A DNA stretch of 41,551 nucleotides from an uncultured Porphyromonadaceae bacterium (GTDB lineage: Bacteria > Bacteroidota > Bacteroidia > Bacteroidales > Muribaculaceae). The stretch lies in assembly GCA_937921035.1 (NCBI GenBank), contig CALEUL010000024.1, positions 1 to 41,551 on the forward strand, written 5' to 3'. The translations under genes and the position numbers were made by a program. The notes beneath the pieces are model-generated. The model was not told where the DNA came from and did not search any database. It worked only from the letters and a program-made list of their open reading frames with translations. Positions 7,495 to 14,985 of the stretch are shown piece after piece (positions within the stretch are counted from its first letter, which is position 1; every line of letters starts with the position of its first letter).

Positions 7495-8711
7495 AACCAT
7501 TGATAATAGGCCTGTTCGGCCTCGGCACTGTTGGTTGCGGCATTGTGGAAGTGATTGCCAAAGCCCGCAACGCACACGCCGAAATCAGGCGTATATGCGT
7601 TCGCAACCTCGCTAAGAAACGTCCGGTAGAGGTAGACCCGGCCATACTGACCGACAAACCCGCCGACATCTTTGCAGACCCCGACATAAACCTGATAGTG
7701 GAAGTGGTAGACAACGCGGAAGCATCGTTCCGCATCGTTTCCGAGGCCCTGAGCCGTGGAATAGCCGTAGTATCCGGCAACAAAGCCATGATTGCGCGGC
7801 ATCTGCCTGAACTTATAAAGCTTCAGCGCGAGCACGATACTGCCCTGCTCTACGATGCCTCGGCTTGCGGCTCCATCCCCGTTATACGTAACCTTGAGGA
7901 ATACTACGACAACGATCTGCTGCTGGAGGTAAAGGGCATCCTCAACGGCTCGTCAAACTACATTCTGTCGCGCGTGTTCGACCATAACGAGGACTATGCC
8001 GGCGCACTTGCAAAAGCCCAGGCCCTCGGCTTCGCCGAAAGCGATCCCACCTTCGATATCGAGGGCTACGATTCATTGTTCAAACTCGTCATTATCACCG
8101 TTCATGCCCTTGGCGTTTATGTGGCGCCGGAGAAAATATTTACCTTCGGCATATCTGCCATCCACGACGCCGATATCCGCTATGCCCGCGAAAAGGGCGT
8201 CAAGATAAAATTAGTGGCACAGGTGGTGAAGGTGTCGGAGGATCGCTTCACCATGTTCGTCATGCCCGAATTCGTCAGCCCGTCGCGCTACATCTACAGC
8301 GTGGACGACGAATACAACGGCGTTGTGGTGCGCGGCGAGTGCTACGACCGTCAGTTCATGTTCGGTAAGGGTGCAGGAAGCCTGCCTACGGCATCGTCGA
8401 TTCTCAGCGATGTAATGGCCCGTCTGCACGGATATCGCTACGAATACAAAAAAATGGGCTTCGCCGGGCGTCCTGAATTCACCGAGGACGTGCTGCTGCG
8501 CGTGTACGTGCGCTACTCTGCCTCCACAGCAAAAGAAGTGCGCGCACTGCCCTGGCAGACGGTGCGCGAGGAATATTTCTCGGAGGAAAACGGCAACTAC
8601 ATCATCGGCGACATAAAACTGAGCGACCTGCATGCCGCAAGGCAGCTCTTCTCGTCACCCGATATATTCCTGGCCGACATACCTCTGTTCTTCGCCGACA
8701 GAGACGACTGA
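7491..8711 (+). CDS. hom: Homoserine dehydrogenase
   Basis: A 406-residue monofunctional enzyme that reduces aspartate semialdehyde to homoserine with NAD(P)H. The nucleotide-binding motif GLGTVG is at residues 10-15, SGNKAM lies about 30 residues after the Rossmann core, and the catalytic region GFAESDPTFDIEGYDSLFKL is intact. There is no aspartokinase domain. About 75 residues after the catalytic core may be an ACT-like regulatory end, which I cannot confirm. It overlaps metX by 4 bp (ATGA). With metX and metY it supplies homocysteine from aspartate semialdehyde. Its stop is only 4 bp from the convergent acyltransferase gene. Confidence 0.93.
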   Translation: MKPLIIGLFGLGTVGCGIVEVIAKARNAHAEIRRICVRNLAKKRPVEVDPAILTDKPADIFADPDINLIVEVVDNAEASFRIVSEALSRGIAVVSGNKAMIARHLPELIKLQREHDTALLYDASACGSIPVIRNLEEYYDNDLLLEVKGILNGSSNYILSRVFDHNEDYAGALAKAQALGFAESDPTFDIEGYDSLFKLVIITVHALGVYVAPEKIFTFGISAIHDADIRYAREKGVKIKLVAQVVKVSEDRFTMFVMPEFVSPSRYIYSVDDEYNGVVVRGECYDRQFMFGKGAGSLPTASSILSDVMARLHGYRYEYKKMGFAGRPEFTEDVLLRVYVRYSASTAKEVRALPWQTVREEYFSEENGNYIIGDIKLSDLHAARQLFSSPDIFLADIPLFFADRDD

Positions 8712-8715
8712 AACC

Positions 8716-9885
8716 CTACGCGGCGGCGTTTTTCTTGGCTTTGCCGATAAAACGGCGGCTGAGGAAACGCCGCACGGGCTCGTCGTAGAACTTGAGGCAT
8801 ACCCATGCCACGGCCACGTTGAGGGCACAGACACCCAGAGCCACGGGCCATGTGTCGGCAAACGTCCAGCGTTCCGTCTTCATCATCCAGGCATAGAACA
8901 GATACATGACAGGGTAGTGGGTGATGTACAGCGGGAACGATATATCGCCGAGGAATCTGCATACGGCCGACGAGAATCGGTCGGTTGTCTTGCCGGAAGC
9001 ACCGAGCCATACCAGCAGTGGAAACACGCAGATGATACAGAACGATTCGAACACACCGTTGAGACACAGCGCTCCGTTGCTTTCGATATAAGGCACAAGG
9101 AAAAGCGCCAGCAGCACGACAGCGCATATCCAGAAAGCGCCGCGTACATTGCCCGGACGGCATACGCGCGACAGCAGTATACCGATAGTGAACGGACACA
9201 TCATGCGCAGCAGGCCGCCGAAAAAGCCATAATCGCCCATCGACCAGCCCACGCCAAGCGAGCCGTATCCCGAAAAATCGCCGCAGGTAAACACAATCAG
9301 TGCCGCCGCAAGCAGTGCGGCCAACACTGCCACAACCCTTGTGGAGCAGCGGCGTATAAGAACGGCATACACAATATTGCCGATATATTCGAAAAACAGC
9401 GACCATGCCGGGCCGTTGAGCGGGAAAGCCTCGCCGTTACCACGCACCTCGTATACGCCGCCGGGCATCGCCGGAATGAAAAGCATTGCGCAGAGCAGCG
9501 CCGCCATTGCCTGTGGTACAGATATCTTTGTGCCGTCCCATTGGACGCCGCCTTGCAGCAGGAAGCATATCAGACCGATCACGGCACCCATCACCACCAT
9601 AGGATGCAGGCGTATCAGTCGCCTGAGAGTGAAACTGCCCATTGTAAGGTTCTTACCCCAGCGGTCGTCGTAGGCATAGCCGATAACAAAGCCCGACAGG
9701 ATGAAAAAGAAATCCACAGCGAGGTAGCCGTGGTTCATAAATGAGATTACCGGGGCTCCGGAAGCGAAAGCGAAGCCTTCGTTGACGTGATACCATATAA
9801 CAAGCAGTGCGGCCACGCCTCGGAGGCCGTCAAGCAAAGCATAATGCGGTTTGGTGTCGGCATAAGCCGAAGAAGACAAAGACAT
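8716..9885 (-). CDS. Acyltransferase 3 family membrane protein (OafA-like)
   Basis: A 389-residue protein with about ten membrane helices. The N-terminal LLDGLRGVAALLVIWYHV contains the family arginine (22) and the essential histidine (33); FFFILSGFVIGYAY and RRLIRLHPM follow as expected. Such enzymes transfer acetyl or other acyl groups to surface sugars or lipids at the inner membrane. The target here is unknown, and no polysaccharide cluster is adjacent. It has its own promoter on the minus strand and converges with hom. Confidence 0.9.
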   Translation of the reverse strand: MSLSSSAYADTKPHYALLDGLRGVAALLVIWYHVNEGFAFASGAPVISFMNHGYLAVDFFFILSGFVIGYAYDDRWGKNLTMGSFTLRRLIRLHPMVVMGAVIGLICFLLQGGVQWDGTKISVPQAMAALLCAMLFIPAMPGGVYEVRGNGEAFPLNGPAWSLFFEYIGNIVYAVLIRRCSTRVVAVLAALLAAALIVFTCGDFSGYGSLGVGWSMGDYGFFGGLLRMMCPFTIGILLSRVCRPGNVRGAFWICAVVLLALFLVPYIESNGALCLNGVFESFCIICVFPLLVWLGASGKTTDRFSSAVCRFLGDISFPLYITHYPVMYLFYAWMMKTERWTFADTWPVALGVCALNVAVAWVCLKFYDEPVRRFLSRRFIGKAKKNAAA

Positions 9886-9950
9886 TGGTCTATAAGTTGT
9901 TATTCAGTGATTAAAGCCCGATCGTACACTCTGAGGCACCGGGCACTCCA

Positions 9951-9981
9951 CAAAGTTAGCTTTTTTTCCGCATACGGGCAA
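9951..9981 (-). promoter_or_regulatory. Promoter of the acyltransferase gene
   Basis: On the minus strand TTG (9981-9979), a 20-bp gap and TAACTTTG (9958-9951) match the Bacteroidetes promoter. Transcription would start near 9944, about 60 bp before the ATG. Confidence 0.65.
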
Positions 9982-10008
9982 GCATTAGAATAAAACCGCC
10001 GGTGATTG

Positions 10009-10039
10009 TTGTTTATTCGGGTAATTGTCAGTAATTTTG
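10009..10039 (+). promoter_or_regulatory. Promoter of the lamin-tail protein gene
   Basis: TTG at 10009-10011, a 20-bp gap and TAATTTTG at 10032-10039. A start near 10046 puts the ATG at 10006 outside the RNA and supports translation from 10063. Confidence 0.65.
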
Positions 10040-10062
10040 CGGACAGAATAATCCTGTTTTTT

Positions 10063-11919
10063 ATGAAAAAATTTCTTACTCTTTTTCTGCTCGTCGCTCT
10101 TGCATGTGGCGCGGCATCGGCTACTCAATATATTCCCGTATTTCAGGAAACATTCTCCGGGTGCAAAAGCACCATAATCCAAGGCGGCTATTTCACCGAG
10201 TCGCAATATTTCAACCCAGCCGAAGAAGGCGACAATGCCGGGTGGACAATCGCGAATGCGTACACCAGCGAGCGCGCCATAAAATTCAGCGCCAAAACCA
10301 AAACCGGAACGGCAACCACTCCCGGCATCCCCTTCGCGGGTGAAATTGCCAACAACGTAAAAATTACTTTCCGCGCCCAGACTTGGAAAGGCGACAACGT
10401 AGACGTACACGTAGAGTTTGTCGGGGTTGATGGGTCGAAGCAGATTATCGACACCGACGCATCCACCAATATCTCCAACCGGAGCGAGGCCCCCTTCGAA
10501 CTTTTCTTCAGTAATATCCCGAGCGGGAGCAAAATCAAGTTCTCGGCCACGGCAAAAGAGGGAGGCAACAATGTTACCCGGTTCTTCCTCTCCGATATTG
10601 TGGTATACGAGGAATTGGAGGGCCCGGCCCCTGTTCTCCAGCCCGCCACATTCTATCATCACTTCGACAATCTGATGATAGGGCACGAAAGCGAAACGCG
10701 CACAATAGACGTTAACGCCGAAAACCTTTCATCCGACATAGAACTCACGCTACCGGAGCCAAGCAATTTCGCATTCGAGAAAGCAGCATCGTGGGATTCC
10801 CGCAAAGGCGGTCGCCTCAACGTAAAATTCACCGGGCTCAATGCCGGCTCCAAAGAAGAAACGCTCACCATAAAAAGCGGCGATATGGAACAGAAGGTTA
10901 TCCTTACCGGAAACGCGAAAGTCTACGCCCCCGTTGTTGCGGGAGCCACGAATGTCGGTACCGAATCCTTCACTGCAACATGGGAACCCACGGCAGGCTA
11001 CGACAAGACCTACCTTACTGTGTACACCAAAGAAAACGGCCCCCTCGAAGCCACAGAACTGATGTTCTCCAAATACATCGAAGGCAAGAGCAACAACCGC
11101 GCCCTTGAAATCTTCAACGGCACAGACGACGACATCTCGTTGCTCGGCTACGTTCTTCGTATGGAATCCAACGGCGCCGGCGGCCTCACCGCCAGCGAAT
11201 TCAAATTCCCCGACGCAGTTATCGATGCCGGAGGCACATACACCATCTGCAACGCACAGTTCAACGAAGTACGCGACATAGCAGACAAGACCATAGGCTA
11301 CCAGGACGGGGGTTATGCAAACATCACGACCTTTACGGGCGACGATGCCATAGGCCTATTCAATCCCGAAGGCAAACTGGTAGACCTGCTGGGATACGAA
11401 AGCTACGACACCAACGACCGCGTGAGCGGCGAATGGGGCACCGACGTCAGCTACTACCGCAACGCCGACTGCTACGAGCCACACGACAAATTCTACGTTG
11501 AGGAGTGGACCGCCTACGACCGCGACTACTGCACCGACTTCGGCAAGCACACCATGAACGCGGAAGGCCCCGTTCGCAAGATTGTTGAAACAATTGAAAT
11601 CGACGGCAACACCGACAGCTATACTGTGGACGGCCTGACCCCCGGAGAGACATATTACTACGCCGTACAGGGTGTCTCCAACGGACTAAAGACCCACTAT
11701 TCCAAAGAAGCATCCGTTTTACTGAACACATCCGGTATCGACGCAATAGAGGCAGCACCCGCATACAGCCTGAGCGGCAACATGCTCACAACAGGGGATG
11801 GCACCGAGGTTTACGACACGATGGGACGTCTAGTTCCAGGCAACGGAACCTACAGCCTTGCCGCAGGCATCTACATCCTGCGCAATGCCAGCCGGGCCGC
11901 CAAACTCATCGTCCGCTGA
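10063..11919 (+). CDS. Secreted lamin-tail domain protein with T9SS-type C-terminus
   Basis: A 618-residue secreted protein. Residues 1-20 are a signal peptide (MKKFLTLFLLVALACGAASA). A beta-rich N-terminal region follows, then an Ig-like segment around residues 205-290. A fibronectin-III-like start (residues about 295-326, ESFTATWEPTAGY) is interrupted by a lamin-tail domain (about 332-480: LMFSKYIEG, NNRALEIFNGT, DAIGLFNPEGKLVDLLGY). The FN3 half resumes near 510-556 (YTVDGLTPGETYYYAV). The last 60 residues, with VYDTMGRLV and AGIYILR, look like a type IX secretion sorting domain. No catalytic domain is evident, so adhesion or surface binding is likely. The start at 10063 was chosen from the promoter and signal peptide. 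The hydrolase gene follows 1 bp later. Confidence 0.85.
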   Translation: MKKFLTLFLLVALACGAASATQYIPVFQETFSGCKSTIIQGGYFTESQYFNPAEEGDNAGWTIANAYTSERAIKFSAKTKTGTATTPGIPFAGEIANNVKITFRAQTWKGDNVDVHVEFVGVDGSKQIIDTDASTNISNRSEAPFELFFSNIPSGSKIKFSATAKEGGNNVTRFFLSDIVVYEELEGPAPVLQPATFYHHFDNLMIGHESETRTIDVNAENLSSDIELTLPEPSNFAFEKAASWDSRKGGRLNVKFTGLNAGSKEETLTIKSGDMEQKVILTGNAKVYAPVVAGATNVGTESFTATWEPTAGYDKTYLTVYTKENGPLEATELMFSKYIEGKSNNRALEIFNGTDDDISLLGYVLRMESNGAGGLTASEFKFPDAVIDAGGTYTICNAQFNEVRDIADKTIGYQDGGYANITTFTGDDAIGLFNPEGKLVDLLGYESYDTNDRVSGEWGTDVSYYRNADCYEPHDKFYVEEWTAYDRDYCTDFGKHTMNAEGPVRKIVETIEIDGNTDSYTVDGLTPGETYYYAVQGVSNGLKTHYSKEASVLLNTSGIDAIEAAPAYSLSGNMLTTGDGTEVYDTMGRLVPGNGTYSLAAGIYILRNASRAAKLIVR

Positions 11920-11920
11920 T

Positions 11921-13255
11921 ATGAAACATTTAATATCGGTTGTTCTGCTGGTCTGCGCGGCCTTAGCCGGCATGGCGCAAGGCATTGTTGACGGTTCGTG
12001 GGAGGGATTGCTGACCGTGGGCAAGAATTCGGCCATACGTATTGTCTTCAACTTCAAGGACGACGGCAAAACGGTTACTCTCGATTCTCCCGACCAGGGC
12101 GGCTACGATATAGCTGGCAAAGTAAAGTATAATTCAGGCGATTCGGTGAACATCACTGTAGCCCGACTGGCAGTCAGATTTGCCGGCAGTGTGAAAGATG
12201 GCAAACTAAGCGGCATTTTCCGTCAGGGCATTGCCAAAATGCCGTTGCAGCTGAGCCGAAAGGAATCTGTTCGGCGCCGACCTCAGACACCTCAGCCGCC
12301 GTACCCCTACACAACCGAGGATGTTACCTTCACAAGCGGCGGCTCCGGTGCCGGCAACGCCACACTGGCAGGCACACTCACTTTGCCGGATAAGCCGTTG
12401 GAATCGCACCCGGTGGTTCTGATGGTAACAGGCAGCGGCTTGCAAAACCGCGACGAGGAGGTTTTCGGCCACAAACCTTTTGCCGTGATAGCCGACTACC
12501 TCGCGCGCCAGGGGATAGCATCGCTGCGCTACGATGACCGCGGCACAGCCTCCTCAACAGGCGACGTAACCAGGGCTACTACTCACGATTTTGCCGCCGA
12601 CGCCGCAGCAGGCGTCAAATACCTGCGACAAGACAGCCGTTTCGACAAAGTGGGAGTTCTGGGCCACAGCGAGGGTGCGACGATATCTTTTATGATACCA
12701 TCCGATTTCATTGTAGCCGTTGGCGCTCCGGCATTGCGCGGCGACTCTATCCTGCGTTATCAGAGCGCGCAAGCAATGGCAGCACAGGGCCTGGACAAAG
12801 AGGTGATTGACGAATATGGCGAAGCTCTTCTCCGTTTTTATCAGACAATCGCCGACAAAGGGGCCGTATACACCGCCGCACACCTCGACGAAATATGCGG
12901 CTGGGCCGACGACCCGATCCACAATACCCTTAAAACCAACCTGAAACAGATTGCCGCATCCAACAACGCATGGATATTCACCTTTGCAACGATGTCGCCG
13001 TCGAAATACATCACGGCGCTCGGCGACAAACCCGCGCTTGTGCTTTACGGCGAAAAAGACGTACATGTACCGCCGTCGCTCAACGAGGCACCCATGCGAG
13101 CAATGGCCCCCAAGGCGGACGTGCGCGTGTACCCCGGGCTGAACCACATTATGCAGCATGCAGTTACAGGAGCCGTTACGGAATACGGTGATATAGAGGA
13201 AACCATCTCGCCGGAAGTATTGGAGGCGATAGCTTCCTTTATATCAAATCAATAG
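11921..13255 (+). CDS. Secreted alpha/beta hydrolase (S33-like)
   Basis: A 444-residue protein with a signal peptide (about residues 1-19), an N-terminal beta domain to about residue 115, then an alpha/beta hydrolase. The triad is visible: Ser250 in GHSEGA, Asp380 in GEKDVHVPP and His409 in GLNHIM. The oxyanion region VTGSGLQNRDEE and RYDDRGTASSTGD fit peptidase/esterase relatives found in many Bacteroidetes. The substrate (peptide or ester) is undetermined; the protein should act in the periplasm. The ATG at 11921 begins one base after the preceding stop, so the two genes probably share a transcript. The stop is 2 bp from the convergent radical SAM gene. Confidence 0.88.
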   Translation: MKHLISVVLLVCAALAGMAQGIVDGSWEGLLTVGKNSAIRIVFNFKDDGKTVTLDSPDQGGYDIAGKVKYNSGDSVNITVARLAVRFAGSVKDGKLSGIFRQGIAKMPLQLSRKESVRRRPQTPQPPYPYTTEDVTFTSGGSGAGNATLAGTLTLPDKPLESHPVVLMVTGSGLQNRDEEVFGHKPFAVIADYLARQGIASLRYDDRGTASSTGDVTRATTHDFAADAAAGVKYLRQDSRFDKVGVLGHSEGATISFMIPSDFIVAVGAPALRGDSILRYQSAQAMAAQGLDKEVIDEYGEALLRFYQTIADKGAVYTAAHLDEICGWADDPIHNTLKTNLKQIAASNNAWIFTFATMSPSKYITALGDKPALVLYGEKDVHVPPSLNEAPMRAMAPKADVRVYPGLNHIMQHAVTGAVTEYGDIEETISPEVLEAIASFISNQ

Positions 13256-13257
13256 GC

Positions 13258-14286
13258 TTACGAAATCTTATAGTTAAGCTTTTTTGTACGGTTACGCCGG
13301 CGCGAACGCGTGCTGAAAGCGTGCGCCAGAAGCCGGCGGACCGTATGCTTCCTCTTGTGATATGCGGCAAAAGATTCTTTTTCGGGATCGAAATCGGGCT
13401 TGTAACATCCGTCGGGACTAACGTAGCAGTAGGTGAGATCCTCAACTTCGGCCGATATCGCGTCCTGCATATCGTCTACAGCGTCGAGCTGTTGCAGCGT
13501 AGGAGCGATTACCGTAATTCCGCGGCGCCGGCATTCGGCAACGACGGCCCCGATGGTATCAGCATATTTTTCTTTCAGCGGAGCAAGGTCGAAGTCGTTC
13601 CAAGCCGATTCGCCAATTTTCTGCACGGGACGGAGCTGAACGGTGTCAGGGCCGGCTCCAGGCTCCCAAATGTCCCAGAAGCGCGAGCCGGCGAGGTCGT
13701 CTATGTTCAAGCTGTTCACCGTGAAATTTACGCGCAGCGAGAACTCAGGATGACGTTCTTTAACCCGTGCAATTCTGCGTGCGAGCGCACGGAAATTTTC
13801 CCAATGAGCACCGTCCATCAGATACTCGTATGTCTCCTTTCTTGTACCGTGGAGCGACAGAATAAGCTCGCCGAGGCCGTCCTGCACGAGCGCATCAAGG
13901 TCGATGCGATCGCCAGCAAGAAGCTGTCCGTTGGTAACGAGCGAAATGTTGGGCACTCCGTAGCGTCTGGCGCCTCGCACAATGCGCGGGAGCATGGGCG
14001 ACAGCGTAGGCTCGGCACCGCAGCCTATCTGGAGCTTCAGCGCCACGGGATAGAGCGCTTTCTCTATTTGCGAGAGGCGTTCCTCGGAAATGACACCGCG
14101 CATGGCAGCACGGCGTTCCGGGTCGCTGAAATAGCACATGCGGCAACGCAGGTTGCAAGCCAGCACAGGGTCGAGGAATATGCCCGCCATACGTCGTCGC
14201 ATCCTCAGCATCGCCGCCAGGGCCATGAGTTTCATCGGACCGGGCACCTTTCCGGCAAAAAATCTGAGTGCTTTGTAAACGTTCAT
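13258..14286 (-). CDS. Radical SAM protein
   Basis: A 342-residue radical SAM enzyme. The Fe-S cluster motif CNLRCRMC is at residues 44-51, followed by GCGAEPTL, an SLVTNGQLL strand and ILSLHGTRKETYEYL, in the order of the radical SAM barrel. The C-terminal part has only two cysteines (YCYVSPDGCYK), fewer than a full SPASM domain. Its start overlaps the end of rfbC by 4 bp, so the two are one transcript. The substrate is unknown; nearby rfbC may hint at sugar or surface modification, but this is weak. Confidence 0.87.
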   Translation of the reverse strand: MNVYKALRFFAGKVPGPMKLMALAAMLRMRRRMAGIFLDPVLACNLRCRMCYFSDPERRAAMRGVISEERLSQIEKALYPVALKLQIGCGAEPTLSPMLPRIVRGARRYGVPNISLVTNGQLLAGDRIDLDALVQDGLGELILSLHGTRKETYEYLMDGAHWENFRALARRIARVKERHPEFSLRVNFTVNSLNIDDLAGSRFWDIWEPGAGPDTVQLRPVQKIGESAWNDFDLAPLKEKYADTIGAVVAECRRRGITVIAPTLQQLDAVDDMQDAISAEVEDLTYCYVSPDGCYKPDFDPEKESFAAYHKRKHTVRRLLAHAFSTRSRRRNRTKKLNYKIS

Positions 14287-14834
14287 GCCTCGATATCGAG
14301 TTCGTCCAGCGACAGGCCCTTCATATCCTTCGGCGACAGAATCATCTTGTCAGGCTCCACGGGCCATTTCACTGCCACAGATGGATCATCGAAGCGCAGA
14401 GTACGTTCGGCGGCAGGGCAATAGTAGTTGTCTACCTTATACAGGAAACGTGCTCGAGGGCTTAGAACGGCAAAACCGTGAGCGAATCCGCGTGGGATAT
14501 ATAACTGCCTGCCGTTTTCGTGCGAGAGTTCCACGGCGATATGGCGGCCGAAAGTGGGCGAGGCAGGGCGAAGGTCGACGGCGACATCCACAATCGTACC
14601 GACAGCCACACGCACCAGCTTAGCCTGTGCAGCGTCTCCGGCCTGGAAATGGAGACCGCGCACAACTCCGAATGTCGACTCCGACTCATTCTCCTGGACG
14701 AAATCCGGTACTATTCCCGTGGCCGCACGGAATTCGTCGCTGCGGAAAGTCTCGCAGAAATAACCGCGGCTGTCGGCGTGCCTGACAGGCTCGATAAGCC
14801 ACACGCCCTCTATATCTGTAGGTGTGAATTTCAT
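14283..14834 (-). CDS. rfbC: dTDP-4-dehydrorhamnose 3,5-epimerase
   Basis: A 183-residue cupin-fold epimerase of the usual size in dTDP-L-rhamnose synthesis. Family motifs are DSRGYFCETFR near residue 21, QENESEST near 47, VVRGLHFQ with the catalytic His62, VDVAVDLRPASPTFG and YIPRGFAHGF. The other rhamnose genes (rfbA, rfbB, rfbD) are not in the window. It is the first gene of a two-gene transcript with the radical SAM gene. The promoter lies so close that the RNA may be nearly leaderless. Confidence 0.93.
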   Translation of the reverse strand: MKFTPTDIEGVWLIEPVRHADSRGYFCETFRSDEFRAATGIVPDFVQENESESTFGVVRGLHFQAGDAAQAKLVRVAVGTIVDVAVDLRPASPTFGRHIAVELSHENGRQLYIPRGFAHGFAVLSPRARFLYKVDNYYCPAAERTLRFDDPSVAVKWPVEPDKMILSPKDMKGLSLDELDIEA

Positions 14835-14841
14835 ACAGATG

Positions 14842-14872
14842 CAAAGTTAGCTACATTCCTGTGGGCGGCCAA
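14842..14872 (-). promoter_or_regulatory. Promoter of rfbC
   Basis: On the minus strand TTG (14872-14870), a 20-bp gap and TAACTTTG (14849-14842). Transcription would start near 14836, within a few bases of the ATG at 14834. Confidence 0.6.
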
Positions 14873-14925
14873 TCCCGGACAGCAATAAATAGTGTTAAAA
14901 ATGACATTTTGGCAGTTCGGGATGC

Positions 14926-14941
14926 TGGCACTTGTTTTGCC
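14926..14941 (+). promoter_or_regulatory. Sigma-54-like -24/-12 promoter before htpG
   Basis: TGGCAC at 14926-14931 and TTGC at 14937-14940 are separated by five bases. The GG (14927-14928) and GC (14939-14940) pairs have the exact 12-base spacing of sigma-54 promoters. A start near 14952 would give a 34-base leader before the htpG ATG. No obvious TAnnTTTG element sits at a suitable place. Confidence 0.55.
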
Positions 14942-14985
14942 ATAATTGTTTTACAAAGACATGCAATTAATATAAACTCAAAGAT

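Noticed and set aside
8632..9744. Long open frame on the plus strand opposite the acyltransferase gene
   Set aside because: Its translation has no recognisable pattern, and the minus strand encodes a clear ten-helix acyltransferase. It is a GC-driven shadow.
13321..14424. Long plus-strand frame across the radical SAM gene and rfbC
   Set aside because: Both minus-strand genes have intact family motifs; the plus-strand product spans two genes without any domain.
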